DNA of 64,000 nt, from assembly GCA_036008685.1 (NCBI GenBank), contig DASYNF010000288.1:1-64000 (forward strand), in the 5' to 3' direction. Shown here in pieces: positions 40,354-48,771 of the stretch. Under the pieces are notes generated by a model that did not search any database, was not told where the DNA came from, and worked only from the letters and a program-made list of their open reading frames with translations. The translations under genes and the position numbers were made by a program. The number at the start of each line of letters is the position of its first letter. The first letter of the stretch is position 1. This stretch comes from Actinomadura_C sp036008685. Lineage in GTDB: Bacteria; Actinomycetota; Actinomycetes; Streptosporangiales; Streptosporangiaceae.

Positions 40354-40812
40354 ATGAGCACTGTCGACCCCTTGCGGCACACGGATGGTGAGTCGCCCGA
40401 CGACCCCGCCGCCACCATGAAGGTTCTCGTCTACAGTGACGATGCCAACACGCGCGCCCAGGTACGGCTGGCGATCGGCCGCAGGCCCGCGGCGGATCTT
40501 CCGCGGGTCGAATACGTCGAGTGCGCGACCCAGCCGGCGGTGATCGCCCGGCTCGACGAAGGCGGCATCGACATCGTGGTGCTGGACGGAGAGGCACAGC
40601 CGTCGGGCGGCCTCGGGATCTGCCGGCAGGCCAAGGACGAGATCTACGACTGCCCTCCCGTGCTGGTAATGATCGCCAGGCGTGACGACGGGTGGCTGGC
40701 GACCTGGTCCCGCGCGGACGCGGTCGTCGGCCGGCCGTTGGACCCGATGGCGATCGCCAACGCGGTGGCCGACCTCATGCGTCAGCGCACGAGCCGGCTT
40801 CCGGTTCTCTAG
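40354..40812 (+). CDS. Stand-alone receiver-like protein
   Basis: The protein of 152 aa has a single response-regulator fold: KVLVYSDDANTR (acidic pair), a putative phospho-acceptor Asp in DIVVLDGEAQPSGG, and VVGRPLDPMAIANAV in place of the usual Lys-Pro. There is no output domain. The missing conserved Lys suggests altered or absent phosphorylation. Homologues appear at this spot beside ctaE/qcr in other actinomycetes, and a link to respiration is only positional. TAGCCT (40342-40347) is 6 nt before the ATG, a clear leaderless start. An internal ATG at 40417 would give the conserved core only. Confidence 0.8.
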   Translation: MSTVDPLRHTDGESPDDPAATMKVLVYSDDANTRAQVRLAIGRRPAADLPRVEYVECATQPAVIARLDEGGIDIVVLDGEAQPSGGLGICRQAKDEIYDCPPVLVMIARRDDGWLATWSRADAVVGRPLDPMAIANAVADLMRQRTSRLPVL

Positions 40813-40872
40813 CCGGCCGCCGCGGGCTCCGCGCTCGTACCGCGCCTCGGCGGCCGTGCCGCATGGCGCACT

Positions 40873-40901
40873 CAGACCACCACAGACCACCACAGACCAC
40901 C
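40873..40901. repeat. 10-bp tandem repeat, about three copies
   Basis: The unit CAGACCACCA occurs almost three times in a row in the short space between the receiver protein gene and trpD. It may be prone to copy-number change. No function is apparent. Confidence 0.8.
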
Positions 40902-40970
40902 GCCCTCAGAGCGACCGTCCTGAAGACCGCTCGAGCCGGTGAGCCCGATCTCGGCCCGGAAGGGGACCCA

Positions 40971-42035
40971 GTGACCGCGACCGCCTATGACCGGCCGCCG
41001 AGCTGGCCCGCGCTCATCAACGCCCTGCTCGACGGTCAGTCACTGTCGGCTGCCGAGACGGCGTGGGCGATGAACCAGATCATGGCCGGCGAGGCCACCG
41101 ACGCCCAGATCGCGGGTCTGGCCGTCGCCATGCGCGCGAAGGGCGAGACCGTCGCCGAGGTGTCCGGACTGGCCGAGGGAATGCTGGCCAACGCCACACC
41201 GATCATGGTCTCCGGGGACATCGCCGACCTGGTCGGCACCGGCGGTGACCGGGCGCACACCGTCAACATCTCCACAATGGGCTCCATCGTGGCGGCCGCC
41301 TCGGGCGTGAAGCTGGTCAAGCACGGTAACCGTGCCGCTTCCTCCTCCTGCGGCTCCGCCGATCTCCTCGAAGCGCTCGGGGTCGCCATCGACCTCCCTC
41401 CCGAGCCGACGGCCCGGGTGGCCGGCGAGGTGGGCATCACCTTCTGCTTCGCGCCGTTGTTCCACCCCGCCCTGAAGTACGCCGCCAAAACGCGGCGTGA
41501 GCTGGGGACACCGACCGTCTTCAATTTCCTGGGCCCGCTGACCAATCCGGCCCGCCCGCGGGCACAGGCGGTCGGCGTCTTCCATCCGCGGATGCTCGAG
41601 ATCGTCGCCGGAGTCTTCGCGGAACGGGACTGCTCGTCGCTGGTCTTCCGGGGTGACGACGGGCTCGACGAGCTCACGACCACGACGAGTTCGACCGTAT
41701 GGGTCGTGCGGGAGAGGACGGCCACGAAGGTCGCCTTCGACCCGGCGGACCTGGGCATCGCCCGCTCCACTCCGGACGACCTGCGCGGCGCGGACGCCGC
41801 CTACAACGCCGACGTGGCGCGGCGCGTGTTCGCCGCCGAGCCGGGGCCGGTCCGTGACATGGTCCAGCTCAACGCGGCGGCGGTCATCGTGGCGGCCGAG
41901 GGAACCCCCAAGCCGGACCAGCTCACCGATGCGCTGGCCGCTGCCTACGCCCGCGCCCGGGAGTCGATCGAGTCCGGCGCGGCGGCGGCTCTTCTGGACC
42001 ACTGGGTCCGCGTCTCCCAGGGGCTGCGCCGCTGA
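40971..42035 (+). CDS. trpD: Anthranilate phosphoribosyltransferase
   Basis: This 354-aa enzyme joins anthranilate and PRPP in tryptophan synthesis. Motifs are DLVGTGGDRAHTVNIST (PRPP loop), VKHGNRAASSSCGSADLLEALG, FAPLFHPALK and FNFLGPLTNPARPRAQ. AAGGGGA lies 6-12 nt before the GTG start. It stands alone, away from other trp genes, as in M. tuberculosis (Rv2192c) and S. coelicolor. No leader peptide or attenuator is seen in front of it, in contrast to the DAHP synthase gene. It converges on the RAM-domain gene. Confidence 0.95.
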   Translation: MTATAYDRPPSWPALINALLDGQSLSAAETAWAMNQIMAGEATDAQIAGLAVAMRAKGETVAEVSGLAEGMLANATPIMVSGDIADLVGTGGDRAHTVNISTMGSIVAAASGVKLVKHGNRAASSSCGSADLLEALGVAIDLPPEPTARVAGEVGITFCFAPLFHPALKYAAKTRRELGTPTVFNFLGPLTNPARPRAQAVGVFHPRMLEIVAGVFAERDCSSLVFRGDDGLDELTTTTSSTVWVVRERTATKVAFDPADLGIARSTPDDLRGADAAYNADVARRVFAAEPGPVRDMVQLNAAAVIVAAEGTPKPDQLTDALAAAYARARESIESGAAAALLDHWVRVSQGLRR

Positions 42036-42131
42036 CCCGGTGCACGGGCGCCCGGCCGGCACGCCACCCGCGAAGCGCTCGCGCGCGCGGATCCAGGGCT
42101 CTGCCGGTCCGTCGGTCCGGGCCGGTCCCGG

Positions 42132-42419
42132 TCAGTCCGGGTCGGGCAGGCCGAGGGCGAAGGCCGACTCGAGGTCATGCTGCGAGTACGCCTGGAAGGC
42201 GATATGGGTCTCCGTGTGCACCACGCCGGGGACCTTGTTGAGCCGGCCCGGGATCACTTCGGCGAGCTCCTCGTGCCGGTGGACCCGGACCATGGCCACG
42301 AGATCGTGATCACCCGTGATCGAATAGACCTCGCTGACCCCGTCCAGCTCGACGATGGCCTCCGCGACCTCGGAGATGCGGGCGACGTCGGTCTTGACCA
42401 GCACGATCGCGGTGATCAC
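42132..42419 (-). CDS. Stand-alone Lrp/AsnC ligand-binding (RAM) protein
   Basis: This 95-aa protein is the effector-binding half of an Lrp/AsnC regulator without a DNA-binding domain. The beta-alpha-beta pattern is ITAIVLVKTDVARISEVAEAI, EVYSITGDHDLVAMVRV and LNKVPGVVHTETHIAF, with the GDHD/HDL loop that binds amino acids. Such proteins form octamers and may modulate full-length Lrp proteins or enzymes. The neighbour trpD is convergent, so a tryptophan-related ligand is possible but unproven. AGGAGG lies 6 nt before the GTG. Confidence 0.88.
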   Translation of the reverse strand: MITAIVLVKTDVARISEVAEAIVELDGVSEVYSITGDHDLVAMVRVHRHEELAEVIPGRLNKVPGVVHTETHIAFQAYSQHDLESAFALGLPDPD

Positions 42420-42618
42420 TCGGGCCTCCTCAGATCCTGAAGATCCGACCCTACAAGAGACCTCTAGCGCCGGACGCCGAGGGCCGCCGCCCCCGGGCGG
42501 CCCGGGACCGCCGGGCCCACAGGCGAACGCCATACCGGCGATGAATCCGCACCCGGATAGAACAGCAGACAGCTCTGCCCTGCCGCCGCGGGCGCCCGGT
42601 CCCGGGCCGGTGGAGTGA

Positions 42619-44385
42619 TCAGCGGAGCGGCCGGCCGGTCCTGCGCTCGGTCGCCGCCGAGGGGCCCGTGCCCGAATAGGCCCGGTCGATCCGCTCCCGC
42701 ATGCCCTCCGCCCCGTTGACCGGGCAGGCCCAGACACCGTCGAGCTCGACCAGCCGCACGCCCGGAGACTCCAGCCAGCGCAGCACGCACTCCATCTCCT
42801 CCACGCTCGCGTTGCCCGCGGGCCCGGGCGTCGGGATCACCGTCTCGGCGGTCGAGATGACGGCGTCGACGTACGCCCGGACCGATGACGCCGTACGAGC
42901 GTGCGCCGGCACCGTGCCGGCCGCGGCGAGCCGGCCGTGCCGTACGACCGCCAGCTCCCATCCGCCCGTGAAACCCGGCCGGGCCGCGACGAGCTGCGGA
43001 CAGCGGGCGAGCGCGGTGAGCCGCTGGCAGCGGGCGGCCGCGCGAATGAACGCCGCGAGCCGGTCACGATGTTCGGCGGCCTCCTCGTACCGCAGATCTG
43101 CGGCGAGCCGGTCGATGCGGTCCTGCACCACGGTCACGACCGGCCTGGCGTCGCCGTCCATGACGGCGCGGGCCAGTGCCACGTGTCCGGCATAGACGTC
43201 GGCCGGCGCCCGGCCATCGCAAGGCGCCGCGCACCGGCCGATGTCGGCCAGCGCACAGGTATGGGGGGCGCCGCGATCGATCGAGCGCGGAGTGAGCCGC
43301 TGCGTGCACTGACGCAGTGGCACGGCATCATGCAGCGCGGCTCTGGCCTCCTCCGCCGTACGGACGGACCGGAACGGTCCAAGGTAGGAGGCCGGGTCGT
43401 CACGGCATTCCCGCACGATCGACAGCCGGGGGAACGGCTCCACCGTGAGCTTGAGCCAGATGGCCCGCTCGGGGTAGCGCGACCGCCGGTTGTAGCGCGG
43501 CTTGTGCGCGGCAATGAGCCGCAGCTCACGGACCTCGGCCTCGAGTCCGGTCAGGCAGACGATGGGACGGACGCGCTCGGCGATGCCGACCATCTCCCGG
43601 ACCCGCTTCCTGGTCTCGGAGGCGGTGAAATAGGAGCGCACCCGAGAGCGCAGGTCGGTGCTCTTGCCCACGTAGAGGATCTCTCCGTGGGCGTCCTCGA
43701 AGACATAGACGCCGGGTGCGCTCGAAATGCCGTCGGCGAGGTGACGCTTTCGCCGCTGCTCGGGCGTTGGGGCCTTGGCGAAGGTCTTGACCTCTTCCAG
43801 GGACCGCACGCCCAAGGACCCGAGGCGCTCGATGAGCCCGTGCAGGACGTCGACGGTGGCGCGGGCGTCGGCCAGCGCGCGGTGGCAGGGGTCGGCGTCG
43901 GTGCGAAAGAAGCGGGCCAGCGTGCCGAGTTTGCAGTTGGGCACCTCATCGCGGGTGAGGACCCGGCGGGCCAGATCCGCGGTGTCCACCACCGGGAACG
44001 CCGGCCACGGATATCCGGCCTGGGCACAGGCGGCCTTCAGGAACCCCATGTCGAAGGGCGCGTTGTGGGCGACGAGCACGCAGCCACGGGCGAATTCGAG
44101 GAAGGCCGGAAGGACCGTCTCAATGCGGGGGGCCGCCATGACCATCTGCTGGGTGATGCCGGTCAGCGCCGTGATGAACGGGGGGATCCGCGTGCCGGGG
44201 TCGACCAGTGTCGCGAACTCGGCGAGCCGCTCACCGCCGCGGACCTTCACCGCCCCGATCTCCGTGATGGCCGACTCCGCCGGGGAGACACCGGTCGTCT
44301 CCAGGTCCACGATGACGAAGGTCACCTCGGCCAGTGGAGTGCCGAGTTCGTCCAGTGCGCCCTGGACACCTCCGTCGGACGTCAT
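42619..44385 (-). CDS. DEDD exonuclease fused to UvrC-like GIY-YIG domain
   Basis: The 588-aa fusion begins with a DnaQ-type 3'-5' exonuclease (FVIVDLETTG near residue 24 with catalytic D and E, HNAPFDMGFL, and HRALADARATVDVL with the HxxxxxD ending). A GIY-YIG nuclease domain as in UvrC follows (GVYVFEDAHGEILYVGKSTDLRSRVRSYF, near 237). A Cys-containing UvrC-like and helical region completes it. It may trim and nick damaged DNA. M. tuberculosis Rv2191 is the same fusion at the same place. ATG 44385 is preceded after 7 nt by TACCGT, a leaderless start. An upstream ATG at 44424 adds 13 residues. Confidence 0.88.
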   Translation of the reverse strand: MTSDGGVQGALDELGTPLAEVTFVIVDLETTGVSPAESAITEIGAVKVRGGERLAEFATLVDPGTRIPPFITALTGITQQMVMAAPRIETVLPAFLEFARGCVLVAHNAPFDMGFLKAACAQAGYPWPAFPVVDTADLARRVLTRDEVPNCKLGTLARFFRTDADPCHRALADARATVDVLHGLIERLGSLGVRSLEEVKTFAKAPTPEQRRKRHLADGISSAPGVYVFEDAHGEILYVGKSTDLRSRVRSYFTASETRKRVREMVGIAERVRPIVCLTGLEAEVRELRLIAAHKPRYNRRSRYPERAIWLKLTVEPFPRLSIVRECRDDPASYLGPFRSVRTAEEARAALHDAVPLRQCTQRLTPRSIDRGAPHTCALADIGRCAAPCDGRAPADVYAGHVALARAVMDGDARPVVTVVQDRIDRLAADLRYEEAAEHRDRLAAFIRAAARCQRLTALARCPQLVAARPGFTGGWELAVVRHGRLAAAGTVPAHARTASSVRAYVDAVISTAETVIPTPGPAGNASVEEMECVLRWLESPGVRLVELDGVWACPVNGAEGMRERIDRAYSGTGPSAATERRTGRPLR

Positions 44386-44655
44386 GAAGGCGACGGTATG
44401 TCCTGCCACCGACAACTCCCGCATCGGCCCCGTTCTGGGGTAGGCCGGCACGCTCGGTGGCCGGCACGTCTAGTCTGAGTATCGACGTGGACGCGCCGAG
44501 GCTCCGGAAACGGGGCGGGACGCCGGGCTCCGGGGGCTGCCAGGGGTTGTGCCCGGCAACGGCGGGTTCGCGCCGACGGGTGCCTGGCACCCCGGGGCTT
44601 CGGGACGGCCGCCGGGTGCTCCGGCTTCGCCCGTCCGATCGGCCACCGGCAGCCC

Positions 44656-45996
44656 GTGAGGAGCATGATCATCGATACCGGCCCGCAGGAACACCTGAGC
44701 GGACCGCTCCCCGAGGCGGTGCGCCAACATGTCCTGGAGGCCGCCGCGGACCTGATCGGCTCACTGCCGCAGGCGGAGGTCCCCACGCCGCTGCGCAGGT
44801 TCGCCCGCTTCGAGCCACGCAAGCGCGCCCGCCTGGCGGCCCGGCCGATCGCCGCTCAGCTCGAAAGCGACGACGGGTTCCGGGATCGCGTGGTGGAGTT
44901 CGCCCGGAGCCTGCACCCCGAGCTGGCCGAGGCGGTGGAGACGTCGGCCGTGCCGTCTGTGGCGGATCCGGTGCACGTCGCGGCGCTGGCCTATCTCCTG
45001 CGGCCCTCCGGATGGACACACCATGTCGAGGCCGCGCGTGCCGAACTCGAACGCGCCGCGAGCGCCGCCGAGGACGCCGAGCTCGCACGCCAGAACACCG
45101 CACTGCGGGCCGAGGTGTCCGCCGCCAGGACCGCGCGGGCCGAGGAATTCGACCGGATGCGGTCCGAGCTTCGGGAGTCCCGCGCCGAGGTGGCCGCGCT
45201 GCGGCACAAAGTCCACGACGCCAGGAAGCAGGCCAAGGCGGCGCAGGAGCGCGCCGATGCCCTCTCCGCGGAGGCGCGGCGGGTGAACTCCGACGCCGAG
45301 GCGGCCACCGCCGCGATGGAGAAGGAGCTCCGCAAGCTCCGCGGCAGGCTCTCACAGGCCGAGGCCACGGCCGAGAGCATGCGCCGGGCGGCCCGCGAGG
45401 GACGCAACGTCGACGACGTGAGGTTGCGGATGCTCCTCGACACGCTCGTCGACGCGGCTCAGGGGGTCCGGCGGGAGCTCGCGCTGCCGTCGACGATCGC
45501 CCGGCCGGCCGATGCCGTCGGGGCGGTCGAGCCGGACAAGGGCGCGCACCACGCACTTCCGGGGCGCGCGCTCTCGGACGAGGATCCGGCACTCCTCGAG
45601 CGTCTGTTGACGCTGCCGCAGGTTCACATGATCGTCGATGGCTACAACGTCACCAAGACCGGATACGGCGAGCTGCCACTGGCGGACCAGCGGACCCGCC
45701 TGCTCTTGGGCCTCGGCGGCCTGTCGGCCCAGACCCGAGCCGAGGTCACGTGCGTCTTCGACGGCGCCGAGCTCGACGCGCCCGTGGCCATCGCGGCGCC
45801 CCGGGGCGTCAGAGTGCTTTTCAGCCATCCCGGCCAGACCGCCGACGAGCTCATCGGGCAGCTGGTGCGCGCCGAACCCGAGGGTCGCGCGATCGTGGTC
45901 GTGTCCTCCGATCGCGAGGTGGCCGACGCGGCACGGCGTGCCTACGCGAGGCCGGCGCCCTCGGCTCTTCTGCTGCGCCGCCTCGGCAGGTCCTAG
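44656..45996 (+). CDS. NYN-domain (PIN-like) putative RNase with central coiled coil
   Basis: The protein of 446 aa has an N-terminal helical domain (HVLEAAADLIGSLPQAEVPTPLRRFARFEP). A ~120-residue Ala/Glu/Arg-rich coiled coil runs at about residues 130-255. The C-terminal NYN nuclease domain has MIVDGYNVTKTGY near 329, TCVFDGAE and VVVSSDREVADAA carrying the conserved acidic residues. YacP-type NYN proteins cut structured RNA. The GTG at 44656 and ATG at 44665 are both possible starts and neither has an ideal ribosome site. TAGTCT near 44470 is a likely -10, giving a long leader. A strong hairpin follows the gene. Confidence 0.85.
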   Translation: MRSMIIDTGPQEHLSGPLPEAVRQHVLEAAADLIGSLPQAEVPTPLRRFARFEPRKRARLAARPIAAQLESDDGFRDRVVEFARSLHPELAEAVETSAVPSVADPVHVAALAYLLRPSGWTHHVEAARAELERAASAAEDAELARQNTALRAEVSAARTARAEEFDRMRSELRESRAEVAALRHKVHDARKQAKAAQERADALSAEARRVNSDAEAATAAMEKELRKLRGRLSQAEATAESMRRAAREGRNVDDVRLRMLLDTLVDAAQGVRRELALPSTIARPADAVGAVEPDKGAHHALPGRALSDEDPALLERLLTLPQVHMIVDGYNVTKTGYGELPLADQRTRLLLGLGGLSAQTRAEVTCVFDGAELDAPVAIAAPRGVRVLFSHPGQTADELIGQLVRAEPEGRAIVVVSSDREVADAARRAYARPAPSALLLRRLGRS

Positions 45997-46028
45997 CCGC
46001 GGTTCTGTCGGTCCCTCCTCCTAACGTC

Positions 46029-46059
46029 CGTCACGAGGCGGACCCTCCGCCTCGTGACG
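46029..46059 (+). terminator. Perfect 14-bp hairpin between NYN gene and next ribosome site
   Basis: CGTCACGAGGCGGA, a CCC loop and the exact complement form a tight stem ending one base before the AGGAGGAG ribosome site of the next gene. It is either the NYN terminator or a leader structure that shapes translation of the small Cys-rich protein. Confidence 0.75.
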
Positions 46060-46069
46060 AGGAGGAGCC

Positions 46070-46318
46070 GTGCTGGTCGAGTGCGACACCTGTCGGGTAC
46101 GTGACAGGGAATGCGGTCAATGCGTCGTGACGGCACTGCTCGGCGCGCCTTCGCGCGGTGCGGTCGACATCGGCGAGCGGGAGAGCCGGGCCCTTGCGCT
46201 CCTCGCGCGGGCCGGGATGGTGGCGCCCCTGCGTCTCAGCCCGCCGAGCGCACGCATCGTGAGCGGATATGGGCTCAAGGCGGTCGAAGAGATGAAAAAA
46301 GCCTACAAGTCCGGGTGA
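46070..46318 (+). CDS. Small cysteine-rich conserved protein
   Basis: This 82-aa protein has four Cys close to the N-terminus: CDTC at 5-8 and CGQC at 15-18, a possible zinc knuckle. An amphipathic second half follows with ALALLARAGMVAPLRL and a helical basic end (GLKAVEEMKKAYKSG). I recall similar proteins beside NlpC/P60 genes in actinomycetes but no function. GAGGAGGAG is directly before the GTG start, so translation should be strong. The perfect hairpin upstream may separate it from the NYN gene. The NlpC/P60 gene follows after 67 bases that contain their own -10 (TAGGGT, 46347-46352). Confidence 0.75.
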   Translation: MLVECDTCRVRDRECGQCVVTALLGAPSRGAVDIGERESRALALLARAGMVAPLRLSPPSARIVSGYGLKAVEEMKKAYKSG

Positions 46319-46385
46319 ATCGGTTGTGACGCCTGTGCCCCTTCACTAGGGTCGTCCGCTGTAGTAGGTGAATGAAGGGAGGCCC

Positions 46386-47366
46386 GTGGCTAAAAGAACT
46401 TCGCGCCGGATGCGGGCCGTGGTAGGTCTCGCTCTGACGGCAACGCTCACGTTGCCCGCCGGCACGGCCTACGCGGAGCCCAAGCCGACGCTCTCGCAGG
46501 CCAAGCAGAAGCTTGAGAAGATGAACGAGCAGGTCGACCAGCTCGTGGAGAAATACAACCAGGTCGGAGAGGACCTGGGCGCGGCCAAGAAGAAGCTCGC
46601 GGTCACGCGGACGGCCGCACGGAGGGAACAGGCGAGCTTCGAGGAGATGCGCAGGGATGTCGCCGAGATCGCCGCGTCGGCCTACAAGTCCGGTGAGGCC
46701 AGGGACGTGAGCGGCTTCCTCGCCGCCTCGGACCCGCAGTCCATGCTGGACCAGGCGGCGGTCTTCGCGCACCTGTCGGAGAACCGCGCGTCGCAGTTGA
46801 GCCAGTTCCTGGCCGCGGCCCAACGGATGGAACGCCAGCAGGCCCAGGCCAAGATCGCCTTCGACCAGGTGGCGGCCAAGGCCAAGGAGCTGCGCGACCA
46901 GAAGCGCACAGTGGAAAAGTCCATCGCGCAGCAGCGACGGCTCGTTGCCCGGATGGGCGGATCCCAACGGTCCGGGAGCGGCACCGGCGGGTCCTACAAC
47001 GGCCCGGCGACCGGTTCCGCCCGGGCGGCGCTCCAGTTCGCCTATGCCCAGCTCGGCAAGCCGTACGAGTACGGCGCCGAGGGGCCGAGCACCTACGACT
47101 GCTCCGGGCTGACGATGAAGTCGTGGCAGAGCGGAGGCGTGAACCTTCCGCGCACCACCAACACGCAGTACGCCGCCTCCAGGCGGGTCTCGTTCGAGAG
47201 CCTGCAGCCGGGAGACCTGGTGTTCTTCAACAGCCTCGGCCACGTGGGGATGTACGTCGGGGGCGGCAAGATGATCCATGCCCCGCGTACCGGCAAGAAC
47301 GTCGAGGTGGTGGACATCACCTCGGGCTACTACCGGCAGAACTTCTATGGCGCCGGACGTCCCTAG
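46386..47366 (+). CDS. Secreted NlpC/P60 peptidoglycan endopeptidase with coiled coil (RipA-like)
   Basis: This 326-aa protein has a signal peptide (MRAVVGLALTATLTLPAGTAYA), then a ~150-residue helical coiled-coil region (LSQAKQKLEKMNEQVDQLVEKYNQV and beyond). It ends with an NlpC/P60 domain with catalytic Cys in STYDCSGLTM, His in GHVGMYVG and HAPRTGKNV. It cleaves D-glutamyl-diaminopimelate bonds in peptidoglycan, needed for growth and cell separation. GTG 46386 follows AGGGAGG. The ATG at 46368 would add six residues. The transcript has a short leader and ends in a classic T-run terminator. Unlike the next two cell-wall genes it has no c-di-AMP riboswitch. Confidence 0.92.
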   Translation: MAKRTSRRMRAVVGLALTATLTLPAGTAYAEPKPTLSQAKQKLEKMNEQVDQLVEKYNQVGEDLGAAKKKLAVTRTAARREQASFEEMRRDVAEIAASAYKSGEARDVSGFLAASDPQSMLDQAAVFAHLSENRASQLSQFLAAAQRMERQQAQAKIAFDQVAAKAKELRDQKRTVEKSIAQQRRLVARMGGSQRSGSGTGGSYNGPATGSARAALQFAYAQLGKPYEYGAEGPSTYDCSGLTMKSWQSGGVNLPRTTNTQYAASRRVSFESLQPGDLVFFNSLGHVGMYVGGGKMIHAPRTGKNVEVVDITSGYYRQNFYGAGRP

Positions 47367-47382
47367 ACCTTAGCTTTACCTG

Positions 47383-47419
47383 ATAACGGGCCTGGTTTGA
47401 CCAGGCCCGTTATTTTTTT
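47383..47419 (+). terminator. Rho-independent terminator with T-run
   Basis: ATAACGGGCCTGG and its complement make a 13-bp stem with a TTTGA loop, followed by seven T. This canonical form is uncommon in such GC-rich DNA and isolates the upstream NlpC/P60 gene from the riboswitch gene. Confidence 0.95.
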
Positions 47420-47667
47420 AATCCCCTATTGTGATCTTTGACTTGTTTGGTACTGTATGTCCACTTCCGGCGCCCCCCAGACGCCGGATACCACCAACCG
47501 GCCAAGGTCCTCCGTGGCACGCGCAATGCGTGCGCTGCGCGACAGAAGCGCTACATCACGGCGGCCCCGAACTTTGGGCCGGCTGGTCCGACCACACATT
47601 CGCGTCGCTTCGATCATGCCCAGGGCCAAGGGGCCCTGGGGGCGGGACCATCCCGCCGGGATCGAGC

Positions 47668-47867
47668 GGCAACGCCGAGTCCGCCTCGTGCGGAGCCGGG
47701 GAACCAACCCCTGCGATTGCTCACGCCCCCGCGCTCCCCGATCCGGTGCGCCTCGGTGGCAGTGCGCTCGCGCAGAACCCCCGGGGTGAATCGGCTCGCC
47801 TCCCCGGGCGAGCCGTAGGACGACTTCCACGTCCGAACCCGTCAGCTAACCCGGTAGGCGCCTGGAA
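47668..47867 (+). promoter_or_regulatory. c-di-AMP (ydaO-type) riboswitch, copy 1
   Basis: The conserved blocks of the ydaO/yuaA aptamer are present: GCCGAGTCCG (47674-47683), CCGGGGAACCAA, GGGGTGAATCGG (47783-47794), and the 3' core CGAACCCGTCAGCTAACC followed by CGGTAGGCG (to 47860). The closing arms CTTCCA and TGGAAG flank that core just before the AAGGAG ribosome site. Streptomyces uses this class on cell-wall hydrolase genes, turning them off when c-di-AMP is high. A likely promoter is TTGTGA-16-TACTGT near 47430-47455, giving a ~415-nt leader. Confidence 0.92.
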
Positions 47868-47882
47868 GAAGGAGCTCCGACC

Positions 47883-48500
47883 TTGTCCAACGCAGACAAC
47901 CGCAACTCATCCCCGGGCCGGCGAAGCGTGATCGCCGGTGGCCTGATCGCGGCGGCGGCAGTGCTCGCCCCGATGGCGGGAACCATCCAGCCGGCTCAGG
48001 CGGACACCACCACGTCCATCTCCGTTGCGGAGGTCAACCCCCACGTCATCAGCGCCAGTACCGTCCTCACGGCTCCGGCGCGCAAGCGGCCCGGCGGCGA
48101 CAGCGACCCATCCCTCACGGACGCCCAGGAGCAACTCGGCGCGGCGGCGGTCGCCATGGCGAGAACCAAGATCGGCTCACCGTACGTCTGGGGTGCCGAC
48201 GGCCCGAACTCCTTCGACTGCTCGGGCCTGGTCCAGTGGGCCTACAAGAAGGTGGGCGTCACCGTGCCACGGGTCACCTACGACCAGTACGGGGACACGG
48301 AGCAGAAGGTCTCCTGGAAGAACCTGTCCGTCGGCGACCTGGTCTTCTTCAACTCCCTCAACCACGTCGGGATCATCTCCAAGCGCGAAGGCAAGGAGCG
48401 CTGGATGATCCATGCTCCGTACACCGGCTCGAACGTGAAGGAAGTGAAGCTGGACAGCTACCGCCGGCAGACCTTCGCGGGCGCCGTCCGGCCGTCCTGA
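47883..48500 (+). CDS. Secreted NlpC/P60 endopeptidase under c-di-AMP riboswitch control
   Basis: In this 205-aa protein a twin-basic-type signal region (GRRSVIAGGLIAAAAVLAPMAG) is followed by a short linker and an NlpC/P60 domain. The catalytic Cys is in NSFDCSGLVQWAYKKVGV, and the His residues are in NHVGIISK and IHAPYTG. It cleaves peptidoglycan stem peptides. The start codon is TTG at 47883, supported by AAGGAG 8 nt upstream within the end of the riboswitch. The RRS motif may direct Tat export, but Sec is also possible. A GC hairpin terminates the transcript before a second riboswitch. Confidence 0.92.
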   Translation: MSNADNRNSSPGRRSVIAGGLIAAAAVLAPMAGTIQPAQADTTTSISVAEVNPHVISASTVLTAPARKRPGGDSDPSLTDAQEQLGAAAVAMARTKIGSPYVWGADGPNSFDCSGLVQWAYKKVGVTVPRVTYDQYGDTEQKVSWKNLSVGDLVFFNSLNHVGIISKREGKERWMIHAPYTGSNVKEVKLDSYRRQTFAGAVRPS

Positions 48501-48554
48501 ACTCCGCCGCCTCTCCGCGGCCGTCAATTCTCTTGATCACGTTCTGACCGCATC

Positions 48555-48580
48555 GGGACGCCCCTGTCGAGGGGCGTCCC
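48555..48580 (+). terminator. Terminator between the two riboswitch-controlled genes
   Basis: GGGACGCCCC and GGGGCGTCCC form a perfect 10-bp stem with loop TGTCGA, directly abutting the second riboswitch. Confidence 0.75.
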
Positions 48581-48753
48581 CCGCCGAGTCCGCGCCCTCG
48601 CGGAACCGGGGACCCACTCGCGGTGTTCTGGGCCGTTTCCCTGAACACCGCCGGGGTGAATCGGCCATGCCCTCCCGGAGACCCGGGTCGGTCCTGCCGT
48701 AGGGCACCTTCCACGCCCGAACCCGACAGCTAACCCGGTAGGCGGCATGGAAG
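48581..48753 (+). promoter_or_regulatory. c-di-AMP (ydaO-type) riboswitch, copy 2
   Basis: The same blocks as copy 1 occur in the same order: CCGCCGAGTCCG (48581-48592), CGGAACCGGGGACCCA, GGGGTGAATCGG (48653-48664), and CGAACCCGACAGCTAACC followed by CGGTAGGCGG near 48718-48744. The closing arms CCTTCCA/TGGAAGG lie just before the AAGGAG ribosome site of the CHAP gene. No separate promoter is visible between the terminator and the aptamer. Confidence 0.92.
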
Positions 48754-48771
48754 GCAAGGAGCACTCATCCC

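Noticed and set aside
40971..42035. Search for a Trp leader peptide before trpD
   Set aside because: No Trp-rich short frame or terminator hairpin is seen between the receiver gene and trpD.
44457..46130. 557-codon plus-strand frame over the NYN gene
   Set aside because: Arg/Gly/Ala-rich shadow of the NYN-domain gene, which has the recognisable fold in the other frame.
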